DNA from: Devosia equisanguinis
GTDB lineage: Bacteria > Pseudomonadota > Alphaproteobacteria > Rhizobiales > Devosiaceae
Assembly: GCF_900631955.1 (NCBI RefSeq)
Contig: NZ_UZWD01000017.1
Coordinates: forward strand, 1 to 64,000
Length of the DNA: 64,000 bases
Direction: 5' to 3'
The translations under genes and the position numbers were made by a program. Position 1 is the first letter of the stretch. Each line of letters starts with the position of its first letter. This document shows positions 34,221 to 42,969 of this stretch, piece after piece. The notes beneath the pieces were generated by a model. That model worked only from the letters and a program-made list of their open reading frames with translations. It ran no database searches and was not told where the DNA came from.

Positions 34221-35044
34221 CCGTGCTTCTCGGCGCCAGCCATCTCGACAAGACCTATCGCCGGCAGGCCCTCATTCGCAGCCATGCGCCACGCCAGGTG
34301 CTCTTCGACATCAATCTTGAGGTTCGGGCCGGCGAAAGCCTGGCAATTCTGGGCCGCAGCGGTTCGGGCAAGAGCACGCTCATGCGCCAATTGCTCGGCA
34401 TCGAAACCCCGAGCGCGGGGCAGGTGCTCTTCGAGGGACGTGATCTCGCCACGCTTGACCGGTCCGGATGGCAGCATTTTCGCCGCTCGGTGCAGATGGT
34501 GTTTCAGGACTCCATCGGAGCGGTCAGTCCGCGTCAGCGCATCGGTCGCATCATCGCCGAACCGCTTCGGCACCTGAGCGTCCTCACGGCTGCCGAACGA
34601 GAGCACCGCGTCGAGCAATTGTTGACCGCGGTCGGCCTGAAGCCATCCGACGCCCTCAAGCGTCCGGGGCAGATGTCCGGTGGTCAGCTGCAGCGGGTCT
34701 GCATTGCCCGCGCTCTCGCCACTCAACCGCGCCTTCTGGTGCTCGACGAGGCCGTTTCTAATCTCGACCTCACGTTGCAGGGCCAGATTATCGAGCTGGT
34801 CGCGCATTTGCGTGCCGAGAGCGGCATGGCCGTCGTCTTCATCACCCACGATCTGCGTCTGGTTCGGCTGCTGTGTGAGCGCGTGATCGTGCTTCACCAT
34901 GGCCGCATCGTCGAGGAAGGCCCCGTCGACCGGCAATTGCGCCTGTCCAGTGCTGAAGGGCGGCTGCTGCAATCGGCCATTCTGCCACCACGGCCGAAAA
35001 CGATCGTGCAGAGCCAGAACATGCCCAATCCCGCAATGAGGTAG
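34217..35044 (+). CDS. nikE: Nickel ABC transporter ATPase NikE
   Basis: This 275-aa ATPase, partner of NikD, has Walker A GRSGSGKST, signature MSGGQLQRVCIARAL, Walker B LLVLDEAVSNLD and switch THDLRL. The 'DEAVSNLD' Walker B/D-loop wording is typical of NikE. It is the last gene of nikABCDE and is followed by a strong hairpin (35070-35105) shared with the convergent CPBP gene. Confidence 0.87.
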   Translation: MTVLLGASHLDKTYRRQALIRSHAPRQVLFDINLEVRAGESLAILGRSGSGKSTLMRQLLGIETPSAGQVLFEGRDLATLDRSGWQHFRRSVQMVFQDSIGAVSPRQRIGRIIAEPLRHLSVLTAAEREHRVEQLLTAVGLKPSDALKRPGQMSGGQLQRVCIARALATQPRLLVLDEAVSNLDLTLQGQIIELVAHLRAESGMAVVFITHDLRLVRLLCERVIVLHHGRIVEEGPVDRQLRLSSAEGRLLQSAILPPRPKTIVQSQNMPNPAMR

Positions 35045-35069
35045 TTCGGGTGAACGGCATCGTATCGAG

Positions 35070-35105
35070 AGCGCAGGCGTGCGAAGTCCAGTCCGCGCCT
35101 GCGCT
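35070..35105. terminator. Bidirectional hairpin between nikE and CPBP gene
   Basis: AGCGCAGGCG (35070-35079) and CGCCTGCGCT (35096-35105) form a perfect 10-bp stem with a 16-nt loop between convergent genes. T-rich sequence follows only briefly (TTTA), so termination may be partly Rho-dependent. Confidence 0.6.
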
Positions 35106-35840
35106 TTAGCTGTCGACCCCGATGGGGCCATGGCCGAGCAGGAAGCTGGTGAAGAACAGCGACCAGTCATTGATGATATGGGCCAGCGACGACACCCAAA
35201 GGTTCCGCGTAAGCAAGTAGGACATGGTCAGGACGATCCGTGCGGTGCCGATGGTGACGAGGCACTGCAGGATGTTCCAGTCATAGGTCGGCAGGTGCAG
35301 TGCCGCGAACCACAGTGTGGACACCGCGACCGCTACAATAATCGCACTGTGACGTGTCATGCCGAGGCGGGTCGCGCATAGCCACATCACGCCCAGCAGC
35401 GGCAGGATGGTCACTACTTCCTCGCCGACCAGTTGGATCAGCGTCGGCGACAAGAAGACCAATGTCTCGACAAAGCCCATGCTCGCCACGCTGGTGACAA
35501 CGTTGTTGGGTGTCATGTCGATGAAGCGCGACAGGATGAAGCCGGCAACAAAGGAACAGGCGATGGTCAGCAGCCCAAAGCCGATGGCGATGGCGATGTC
35601 TTTGGCGCCGAATGGTCGGAACATGGCCGGTGGACGCCAGCCGCTCACAGCCATGAGCGCGACGAGCGGAATAGCGGTGAACAGGGCGGCCGAGACGAAG
35701 TTCAGCGGGAAATAGGGGAATGGCCAGAAGGTCAGCACCAAGAAAGCCATTGCACAGCTGGCCACCACAAGCGCCCAGCCGCCCGGGGTAATCGCGACAG
35801 GCTCCCCATTGTAATACGGATAGTCTGGTCCGCCGTTCAT
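35106..35840 (-). CDS. CPBP family intramembrane protease-like protein
   Basis: This 244-aa protein starts at ATG 35840 (MNGGPDYPYYNGEPVAITPG); the longer frame has no membrane-protein character. It has about seven membrane helices. CPBP motifs are present but modified: motif 1 is E140-E141-V-V-T-I, lacking the usual Arg of EExxxR; motif 2 has His182 (ALHLPTYDW); motif 3 has H221-I-I-N224. The family contains Rce1-type proteases and bacteriocin-immunity proteins. The missing Arg may lower activity. It stands alone, convergent with nikE. Confidence 0.7.
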   Translation of the reverse strand: MNGGPDYPYYNGEPVAITPGGWALVVASCAMAFLVLTFWPFPYFPLNFVSAALFTAIPLVALMAVSGWRPPAMFRPFGAKDIAIAIGFGLLTIACSFVAGFILSRFIDMTPNNVVTSVASMGFVETLVFLSPTLIQLVGEEVVTILPLLGVMWLCATRLGMTRHSAIIVAVAVSTLWFAALHLPTYDWNILQCLVTIGTARIVLTMSYLLTRNLWVSSLAHIINDWSLFFTSFLLGHGPIGVDS

Positions 35841-36086
35841 TCCTGCCCCCGAATGCGCCAGTAGGCCCGCGCATCGGCGAACCCTCGCAGCAATTAGGTC
35901 ACAGACTGAAAGCCGCCGTCCACCGTAAAGTGGAATTGGGCGCACTTGCGGCGACGACCGGCCAGCAGCGCCCCCGCATCGAGGTTCATCGCGATCCAAC
36001 TGGACTGGAGATTGGCCCGCTAGGCAGTTGATCCGCCCCCGACGCTGTGGCACCAATCCGCCCATTGTCCAACGAAAGCCATTGCC

Positions 36087-37076
36087 TTGACCACGCAGCG
36101 TGAAATCGCCCGCCGGGCAAAGACATCGCTCAAGACCGTATCGCGGGTCATCAACCGCGATCCCCTGGTCAATGCCGAGACACGTGCGCGGATCGAGGCC
36201 ATCATTGCCGAAATCGGCTATGAGCCCTCGCAAGCGGCGCGGATGATGCGCTCGCAGCGCAGCAACGTCATTGGCTTTCTCGCTGATGGCGTGGCCACGT
36301 CCAGTTCATCCATCGACCTCATTCGCGGCGCCCAGGACGTGGCGTGGGAACGCGGCAAGCAGATGATGCTGTTCAATATCGAGCGCGGCACAGCCAGTGC
36401 CGCCAATGCCGACAGCCAATTGGCGGCGTTTCGGGCCGAAGCCATCATCTATGCCGCCGTCTTCCACCAGGAAGTCGATCTGCCCGATACCGGCGTGCCG
36501 CATGTTCTGCTCAATTGCTTCGATGTGAAACAACGCCACACCGCCATCGTCCCCGACGACTACCAGCTGGCCTATGACCTGACCCTCACCATTTTCGAGC
36601 GTGGCTACAAGCGGCCGGTTTTCCTCAATCTCAATTCCGACATCGTCGCCAGCCATCTGCGCGCCAAGGGATTTGCCGATGCTGCAGCGGCCATGGGTCA
36701 CGATGTCAGCGGTGCCATCCACACCGCTGTGGTGTCGCGCGCCGGAACGACGCCGCGCCTCGCCACCCACGATATCCTGCCGCCGCTTTTCGTCGGCGAT
36801 CAACAGCCCGATCTGGTGCTGTGCGGCCAGGACACCATGGCCATGAATGTCTATTTCGAACTCGGCGAATTGGGCCGGAAGGTCGGTCGCGACATCGCCG
36901 TGGCCAGCTTCGACAATCTCGAACCCATTGTCAGCCTGCTTCAGCCGGGCCTGTCGACGATGGAATTGCCCTATTATGAAATGGGGCGGACGGCGATGAA
37001 CCTGGCCATCGATGGCGGGGAAGATCGCCAAGTCCTTCGCCTCAAAGGCAAATTCATCGAACGCGCCTCGATGTAA
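36087..37076 (+). CDS. LacI family transcriptional regulator
   Basis: This 329-aa regulator uses TTG 36087 as its start. The N-terminal HTH reads EIARRAKTSLKTVSRVINRD with the hinge helix PSQAARMMRSQRSNVIGF. The rest is a periplasmic-binding-protein-like effector domain. It precedes and is co-oriented with a sugar-import/GH32 operon whose promoter region carries a 15-bp-arm inverted repeat (37108-37152). It likely represses the operon until a fructoside or related sugar binds. Length is normal for the family. Confidence 0.88.
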   Translation: MTTQREIARRAKTSLKTVSRVINRDPLVNAETRARIEAIIAEIGYEPSQAARMMRSQRSNVIGFLADGVATSSSSIDLIRGAQDVAWERGKQMMLFNIERGTASAANADSQLAAFRAEAIIYAAVFHQEVDLPDTGVPHVLLNCFDVKQRHTAIVPDDYQLAYDLTLTIFERGYKRPVFLNLNSDIVASHLRAKGFADAAAAMGHDVSGAIHTAVVSRAGTTPRLATHDILPPLFVGDQQPDLVLCGQDTMAMNVYFELGELGRKVGRDIAVASFDNLEPIVSLLQPGLSTMELPYYEMGRTAMNLAIDGGEDRQVLRLKGKFIERASM

Positions 37077-37107
37077 CCTCCAAAATCGCATTGCAGCTAT
37101 GCACTAT

Positions 37108-37152
37108 TGACAACGTGAGACATTCTGCATTAGCAATTGTCTCACGTTGTCA
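37108..37152. promoter_or_regulatory. Inverted repeat operator in sugar operon promoter
   Basis: TGACAACGTGAGACA (37108-37122) and TGTCTCACGTTGTCA (37138-37152) are perfect 15-bp inverted copies with a 15-nt centre, 36 nt before the binding-protein ATG. The left arm overlaps a TTGACA -35-like box (37107-37112). The adjacent LacI-type protein is the likely binder. Confidence 0.72.
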
Positions 37153-37187
37153 TAAAGCGATAACGCCGCTTTCGGAGGAGATTATCG

Positions 37188-38465
37188 ATGAAGCATGCCC
37201 TTTACGCAGGGGTGGCTCTGGCCGCCTGCGTCATGTCCTCGCACGCCTTTGCCGGCCAGCTGACCGCCTGGGTGATCGATGGCGATAGCGAAAAACCCTA
37301 TTTCACCCAGCTCGAAGAGAGCTTCAACGCCAAGTACGGCGCCGAAGGCATCACGCTCGATGTCGTGCCGATCCCGAGCTACAACGAAGCCATTCAGGCA
37401 GCGACCCTGTCCGGCGGACTGCCCGACGTGATCATGCTCGATGGCCCCAACATGGCTTCCGTGGCCTGGGCCGGCACCATCCAGCCGATCGGCGATCTGC
37501 TCGATCCCGAAATCATCGCCGACCTCCTCCCTGCCATCAAGGCGCAGGGCACCTATGGTCCGGAAGAAGAGTTCTACTTCGTCAGCCCTTATGACTCTGG
37601 CACGATCCTGTGGGGCAACAAGGCGCTGCTCGAACAGGCCGGCGTGCGCATCCCGACTACCGTCGAAGATGCCTGGACTCGCGAGGAATTCGCCGATGCC
37701 CTGGCCAAGCTGAAGGCACTGCCCGGCATTGAATGGCCGCTCGATGTCAAGATGAACTATGGCGCCGGCGAGTGGATGACCTACGGCTTCTCGCCCTTCG
37801 CCCAGTCCAATGGCGGCGACATCATCGATCGCACCACCTGGGTGGCCGATGGTACCATCAACTCCGAGGCCAATATCGACACGCTGACCACGCTCCAGAA
37901 CTGGAACAAGGCCGGCTATATCGTTCCGGCCAGCGCCGGCGACAACAAGTTCTATGGCGAGAAGACTGCCGCCCTGTCCTGGGTCGGCAACTGGATGTGG
38001 CCGGCCCATCGCGAAGGCCTGGGCGACGATCTCGTCCTGATCCCGCCGCCGGCATTCGGCGCCAAGGGCCCGATCTCGGCCAATGGCGGCTGGGGCTGGG
38101 CAGTCCCCACGTCGTCCACCAATCTCGATGACGTCAAGGTCTTCCTCAACTACGCCATGTCGAGCGAACAGGTCGCGGCCTATGCCGACACCACCGGCTA
38201 TGTCCCTTCGCGGGCCTCGGCCATTCCGCTGTCCAAGACTTATGGCGAAGGCGGCGAAGGCGAGATCTTCGCCAAGCTGGCCGGCTGCTGTGCCGTCGTC
38301 CGTCCGGTGCACCCGGCCTATCCGGTGATCACCAATGCCTGGGCCACCGCAGTGGTTAACGTCCTGTCCGGTGATGTCGACGTGAAGGCCGAGCTCGATC
38401 GCGCCGCCCAGACTATCGACCAGGACATTGCCGACAACGACGGCTATCCGCCTTTCGGGCAGTAA
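37188..38465 (+). CDS. Sugar ABC transporter substrate-binding protein
   Basis: This 425-aa periplasmic binding protein (SBP_bac_1, carbohydrate type) has a GGAGGAG ribosome binding site and a signal peptide ending AFAG. Features include GLPDVIMLDGPNMASVAWAG and LSWVGNWMW, as in oligosaccharide-binding proteins. It is first in an operon with two MalFG-type permeases, two GH32-type enzymes and an MsmK/UgpC-type ATPase. The cargo is inferred to be sucrose or fructo-oligosaccharides from the GH32 genes. A hairpin follows the gene (38474-38510). Confidence 0.88.
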   Translation: MKHALYAGVALAACVMSSHAFAGQLTAWVIDGDSEKPYFTQLEESFNAKYGAEGITLDVVPIPSYNEAIQAATLSGGLPDVIMLDGPNMASVAWAGTIQPIGDLLDPEIIADLLPAIKAQGTYGPEEEFYFVSPYDSGTILWGNKALLEQAGVRIPTTVEDAWTREEFADALAKLKALPGIEWPLDVKMNYGAGEWMTYGFSPFAQSNGGDIIDRTTWVADGTINSEANIDTLTTLQNWNKAGYIVPASAGDNKFYGEKTAALSWVGNWMWPAHREGLGDDLVLIPPPAFGAKGPISANGGWGWAVPTSSTNLDDVKVFLNYAMSSEQVAAYADTTGYVPSRASAIPLSKTYGEGGEGEIFAKLAGCCAVVRPVHPAYPVITNAWATAVVNVLSGDVDVKAELDRAAQTIDQDIADNDGYPPFGQ

Positions 38466-38473
38466 GCCGCATC

Positions 38474-38510
38474 ACGGGCGCGCTTCCTCACGGCGCGCCC
38501 GTATTCTTTT
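38474..38510 (+). terminator. Hairpin terminator/attenuator after binding-protein gene
   Basis: ACGGGCGCGC (38474-38483) and GCGCGCCCGT (38493-38502) form a perfect 10-bp stem with a 9-nt loop, followed by ATTCTTTT. It lies inside the operon, so partial termination would favour the binding protein over the permeases. Confidence 0.72.
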
Positions 38511-38541
38511 CAGGGGCCGAACCAAGGCCGGAGGATTTCTC

Positions 38542-39429
38542 ATGCGTATCAGGACCAAGGGGCAGGGCCAGGAGCTGGCCATGCTGCTGCCGGCGCTGAT
38601 CTTCATCACCGCCCTTATCGTCTTACCCTTCCTGCTCTCGGTCTGGTTCTCGTTCACCGACCAGCGCCTGGTGCCGCGTCCGATCCCCACCAAGTTCATC
38701 GGCACCACCAATTACGAGCGCATGTTCGTCGATCCCCTGTTCTGGCAGGCGATCTGGAACACGGTGCTGTTCGCGCTGATTGTGACGCCGGTGCAGCTGG
38801 CCATGTCGCTGGGCGCCGCGCTGATCCTGAATTCGGCCATTCCCTTCCGCGGCTTCTTCCGCTCGGTCGCCATTCTGCCGCTGCTCCTGCCGATGACCGT
38901 CATCGTCTCGATCTGGGCGGTGCTGTTCCGCATTCCCTCCGGTCCGTTCAATGCGGTCTATCAGTGGTTCGCCGGGCAGGGCGCCTATGTCGATTTCCTT
39001 GGCAATCCGTCCACCGCCATGCTGTCGGTTGTGGCGCTCTCCGCCTGGGCCACCTTCCCCTATCAGATGCTCATCTATCTGGCGGGTCTGCAGGACATCC
39101 CACAGGACCTTTACGAAGCCGCCAAGCTCGACGGCGCCAAGCGCTGGCAGCGTTTCCGCTATGTCACCTGGCCCGGCCTGCGCAACGTCAACATCTTCCT
39201 GATCATCATCACCACGGTGGGTGCGCTGAAGCTGTTCACCCAGGTGGATATCCTCACCAAGGGTGGACCCAACGGGGCCACGACGACGATCATCCATTAC
39301 CTGTTCAAGCAGGGCTATGCGACCCAGAAGGTCGGCTATGCCTCGGCCGTCGCCGTGTTCTTCTTCCTCGCCGTCACCGCCATCGCGCTGTTGCAGCGCC
39401 GGTTCCTCAAGAATGAGGGAGAAGCCTGA
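38542..39429 (+). CDS. Sugar ABC transporter permease (MalF/UgpA type)
   Basis: This 295-aa permease starts at ATG 38542 (MRIRTKGQGQELAMLLPAL) after GGAGG; the frame upstream runs through the intergenic hairpin. It has about six membrane helices and the EAA loop DLYEAAKLDGAKRWQRFRYV followed by TWPGL. Its stop overlaps the next ATG (TGATG). It forms the membrane pore with the second permease. Confidence 0.87.
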   Translation: MRIRTKGQGQELAMLLPALIFITALIVLPFLLSVWFSFTDQRLVPRPIPTKFIGTTNYERMFVDPLFWQAIWNTVLFALIVTPVQLAMSLGAALILNSAIPFRGFFRSVAILPLLLPMTVIVSIWAVLFRIPSGPFNAVYQWFAGQGAYVDFLGNPSTAMLSVVALSAWATFPYQMLIYLAGLQDIPQDLYEAAKLDGAKRWQRFRYVTWPGLRNVNIFLIIITTVGALKLFTQVDILTKGGPNGATTTIIHYLFKQGYATQKVGYASAVAVFFFLAVTAIALLQRRFLKNEGEA

Positions 39430-40268
39430 TGCGTATTCCCCGCGACGCTATCCTGCCGTCCCTGTTCGCGCTGGTCCTGGCGCTGGGCGTCTTGTTGCCA
39501 CTCCTCATGATGGTCACCATCAGCCTCAATCCCAACGAGCAGGACATCATGGTCTCCATGGGCTCGATCCGCTCGTTCATTCCCCATGTCCTGAGCCTGC
39601 AGAACTATGTCGAAGTCTGGACCGACCCGGTGCACCCATTCGGCCGTTACCTCGCCAATACCGCCTTCATCACCTTCTCGACGCTGGTCCTGTCCATCCT
39701 GTTCAATTCCATGGCCGCCTTCGTGCTGGCCCAGGGAACTCTGGCCATCCGCAAGCCGGTGATGATCCTGATCCTCGCTACCCTGGCCGTGCCCGGGGAA
39801 AGCCTGGTGCTGCCGCAATTGATGATGGCCGGTTGGCTGGGACAGGTCGACAGCTACCAGGTGCAGATCGTGCCGGGTGTCGCCAATGCCATGTCGATCT
39901 TCCTGTTCTACCAGTTCTTCTCGCGGCTGCCGAAGGAGCTCATCGAGGCGGCGCGCATCGACGGCTTCTCCTTCTTCCAGATCTACCGGCATGTCGCCAT
40001 GCCGCTGTCCAAACCTGTCATCTCGGCTATTGCCGTCCTGCAGTTCCTCGAAATCTGGAACGCCTATCTCTGGCCGGTCATGGTCACGCGCGGCCCCGAA
40101 TATCGGCCCCTGTCGGTCGCCATGTCCGCCTATTTCGGCACCAACCAGGCCGCCTGGGGCAATATCATGGCCTTTGCCGTGTCCATGGCCATCCCGGTCA
40201 TCCTCTTCTTCCTCATTCTCCAGCGCCAGTTCATCGCCTCGGTGATGTCCTCCGGCGTCAAGGGCTAG
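39429..40268 (+). CDS. Sugar ABC transporter permease (MalG/UgpE type)
   Basis: This 279-aa permease has about six membrane helices and the EAA loop ELIEAARIDGFSFFQIYRHV followed by AMPLSKPVISA. It overlaps the first permease by one base and ends 3 nt before the GH32 gene. It is the second half of the pore. Confidence 0.87.
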   Translation: MRIPRDAILPSLFALVLALGVLLPLLMMVTISLNPNEQDIMVSMGSIRSFIPHVLSLQNYVEVWTDPVHPFGRYLANTAFITFSTLVLSILFNSMAAFVLAQGTLAIRKPVMILILATLAVPGESLVLPQLMMAGWLGQVDSYQVQIVPGVANAMSIFLFYQFFSRLPKELIEAARIDGFSFFQIYRHVAMPLSKPVISAIAVLQFLEIWNAYLWPVMVTRGPEYRPLSVAMSAYFGTNQAAWGNIMAFAVSMAIPVILFFLILQRQFIASVMSSGVKG

Positions 40269-40271
40269 GCC

Positions 40272-41597
40272 ATGACTGAAAAATACCGCCCCAACCTGCA
40301 TTTTTCCCCGCGTGCCGGCTGGATGAACGACCCCAATGGCATGATCCGCAAGGACGGCGTCTGGCACCTGTTCTTCCAGCACGATCCCGACAGCATTGTG
40401 CATGGGCCGATGCATTGGGGCCACGCCACCAGCACTGATCTGGTTCATTGGGACGAGCAGCCCATCGCGCTCTTTCCCACCGATCTCGGGACCTGCTTTT
40501 CCGGCAGCGCGATTGAGACGGACGATGGGGTAAAACTCTTCTACACCGCCCATAGCCGTACTCCTGCAGGCGAGGACTATCAGGTCCAGTGCCTCGTTCA
40601 TGCTGACGCCGATATCGGTGCGTTCGAGAGCGATGGCGCCAATCCCGTCGTTCCCAATCCCGGCCTCACGGCCTTCCGCGACCCCAAGGTCATCTGGCAC
40701 GCAGCGAGCGGCAAATGGGTGATGCTGGTGACCGAAGGCCAATCCATCGGCTTTTACGGCTCGACCGATCTCAAAAGCTGGACCCATCTCTCCAGCTTCG
40801 GTGAAAGCCATGGCCGCCATAGCGAAGGCCCTTGGGAATGCCCCGATATGGTGCCGCTGACGGCAGCCGATGGCAGCGTGGTCTGGGTACTCATCGTCGG
40901 CCTCAATCCCGGCGGTTATGCGCTGGGATCGGGTACCCAGTATTTCCTGGGCCAGTTCGATGGCACCAGCTTCACCAATGCCAATGCGCCCGAAACCGAG
41001 CTCTGGCTCGATTATGGTCGCGACTATTACGCCGCCCAGACCTTTTTCGAGCGCGGCGGCACCGAAACGCCGGTCGCCATCGCCTGGGCCAGCAACTGGC
41101 TCTATGCCCGCCAGACCCGCACTGCGGCGTTCCGCGGGGTCATGTCGCTGCCGCGCCAATTGCGGCTGGTCGATACGCCGGATGGCCTGCGCGTCGCTTG
41201 CCGCGTTCCGGCCGTGGCGGAAGCGGGTATTGCCGAAGCCGGACTGCCGGGCACCAAGCGCACCGACCTCATGGCCGATCTCGAAGTGGGCGAAGAGCTG
41301 GTGATCACCCTGTTCGGCGAGCGCGAGCCGAGCTTCGTCGTCCGTCGTGCCAGCGTCGGTCGAGGCAGCATCCGCACTATTCGCCATGCGCTCGACGGGC
41401 TCGACCACTTCGCGCATGACTATGCAGTCGATCTGCCCTGGCCAGAAAACGGCATGCTCGATCTCACTGTTTATGTCGATCGCGGGCTGGTTGAACTCAG
41501 CGCTGCCGATGGGCTGGTGTGGATCACCAACCTGTTCTTCCCGGCCGATCCGGAAGCCCCGCTCGCCGTGGGCCTGTTGGAGCCGGCCAATGCGTAG
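40272..41597 (+). CDS. GH32 beta-fructosidase (cytoplasmic)
   Basis: This 441-aa family 32 glycoside hydrolase (sucrose hydrolase, fructan hydrolase or sucrose-6-phosphate hydrolase) has all three catalytic motifs: WMNDPNG (nucleophile Asp), FRDPK (stabilising Asp) and WECPD (acid/base Glu). A five-bladed propeller is followed by a C-terminal beta-sandwich. No signal peptide is present, so it cleaves sugar after import. It overlaps the next gene by 8 nt. Linkage to an ABC importer rather than a PTS favours unphosphorylated sucrose or fructo-oligosaccharides as substrate. Confidence 0.9.
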   Translation: MTEKYRPNLHFSPRAGWMNDPNGMIRKDGVWHLFFQHDPDSIVHGPMHWGHATSTDLVHWDEQPIALFPTDLGTCFSGSAIETDDGVKLFYTAHSRTPAGEDYQVQCLVHADADIGAFESDGANPVVPNPGLTAFRDPKVIWHAASGKWVMLVTEGQSIGFYGSTDLKSWTHLSSFGESHGRHSEGPWECPDMVPLTAADGSVVWVLIVGLNPGGYALGSGTQYFLGQFDGTSFTNANAPETELWLDYGRDYYAAQTFFERGGTETPVAIAWASNWLYARQTRTAAFRGVMSLPRQLRLVDTPDGLRVACRVPAVAEAGIAEAGLPGTKRTDLMADLEVGEELVITLFGEREPSFVVRRASVGRGSIRTIRHALDGLDHFAHDYAVDLPWPENGMLDLTVYVDRGLVELSAADGLVWITNLFFPADPEAPLAVGLLEPANA

Positions 41598-42969
41598 CCT
41601 TCTGGCCGCATTGCTTCTGGGCACCTGCGCCTCCGTTCAGGCGGCGCCGCTCTACTTCGCTGGCGAAACCGCCGGCGTCGGTGATCCCAATCCTTTTTAC
41701 GAAGACGGCACCTATTCGGTGTTTTACCTGCAGAACCAGGGCCGTCACCCCTGGTTCATGTCTCAGAGTTCCGATCTCGGTGAGTGGTCACAACCGGTCG
41801 AGACCGTCCCTGTGGGCGAAGCCGGCGCGCCCGACTACTGGACTGGTAGTGGCAGCGTCATCGCTGACCCCAAAGGCGGCTATCGCCTTTATTACACCGG
41901 CCACGATCCCGAAGGCCGGCCGAAGGAAGTAACCATGGAGGCCCGCTCCGCAACGCTGGCTGGACCCTGGACGAAAATTCCTGAAACCACCTTCGCCGGC
42001 CTTCCCAGCTATGACGAATGGGATTTTCGCGACCCCTTCGTGTTCTGGAACGAGGATGCCGACGCCTGGTGGATGCTGCTGACGACGCGGCACGACGGCA
42101 AGGCCGCCATCGGCCTCTACACCTCACCCGATCTCGGCCAATGGGCCGCTGCTGATCCGATCTACGCCGAAGAATCGCCCCTCAATCTGGAAGTGCCCGA
42201 CCTGTTCAGCGAGGGTGATGACTGGTTCCTGCTCTATTCCGATCAGCGCGATAATGCGCGCCAGGTCCGCTATCTCACTGCCGAAACCAGCGTCGGGCCC
42301 TATGCCTATGGCGCCTACGATGCTCTCGATGGTCGCGGCTTCTATGCCGGCAAATCCGCGGGCACCGGCGATGAGCGCCTGCTGTTCGGCTGGGTGGCGC
42401 ACAAGAATCTGCGCAAGGATGCGATGAACCTCGTCTGGGGTGGCGATCTCATCATGCACGCGCTCAAGCGAGCCGATGATGGTGCTCTGGCGGTCAGCCT
42501 GCCCAAAGGCCTCGCCAACCAGTTCGACACCGCGCGCGTCACGCTGTCGCCGGAAAACCTTGAGATCGGCACGCCCGAGACCGCCTTGCGCGCGCGCGCC
42601 GCGCTTTCGGTAGAACCCGGTACCCGCTTCGGCCTCAGTTTCACCGCCACCAATTCGGGCCGCGTCAGCACGCTGGAAATCGACACGACCAAGGGCGAAG
42701 CGGCTTTTCTCTACAATGGTGACCCCAGTGGCGCGCCGCGCGTCGCCTTTCCGCCCAGCGCTGACGGGGCTTACACGCTCGACCTGGTCATCGATCCCGA
42801 TCTGGGTCTGGGCGTCCTCTATATCAACGATTTTCGCGCCCTGAGCTTCCGCTACTACCGGGTGGGCGCCACCACTGTTTCGCTGTTCGCCGATGACGGT
42901 TTTGCCACGCTCGATGGCACCGTGTCCCTGCGCAGCACCGATCGCACCGAGGAGAAGCCCAATGGCTGA
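41590..42969 (+). CDS. Periplasmic GH32-like glycoside hydrolase
   Basis: This 459-aa protein starts at ATG 41590 with a signal peptide (MRSLLAALLLGTCASVQAA), so it acts in the periplasm or outside. The propeller motifs are divergent: GDPNPFYEDG in place of WMNDPNG, WDFRDPF for the second Asp and LEVPDLF for the acid/base Glu. A C-terminal beta-sandwich resembles GH32 enzymes. It probably trims longer fructans (levan, inulin) to importable pieces, complementing the cytoplasmic GH32. GH32 versus a related GH43/GH68 clan member cannot be settled by eye. Confidence 0.78.
   Translation: MRSLLAALLLGTCASVQAAPLYFAGETAGVGDPNPFYEDGTYSVFYLQNQGRHPWFMSQSSDLGEWSQPVETVPVGEAGAPDYWTGSGSVIADPKGGYRLYYTGHDPEGRPKEVTMEARSATLAGPWTKIPETTFAGLPSYDEWDFRDPFVFWNEDADAWWMLLTTRHDGKAAIGLYTSPDLGQWAAADPIYAEESPLNLEVPDLFSEGDDWFLLYSDQRDNARQVRYLTAETSVGPYAYGAYDALDGRGFYAGKSAGTGDERLLFGWVAHKNLRKDAMNLVWGGDLIMHALKRADDGALAVSLPKGLANQFDTARVTLSPENLEIGTPETALRARAALSVEPGTRFGLSFTATNSGRVSTLEIDTTKGEAAFLYNGDPSGAPRVAFPPSADGAYTLDLVIDPDLGLGVLYINDFRALSFRYYRVGATTVSLFADDGFATLDGTVSLRSTDRTEEKPNG

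Noticed and set aside
39336..41624. 762-aa open frame on the minus strand
   Set aside because: It is a GC-rich shadow of the permease and GH32 genes on the plus strand, which have full motifs; its own protein has no recognisable family and no ribosome binding site.
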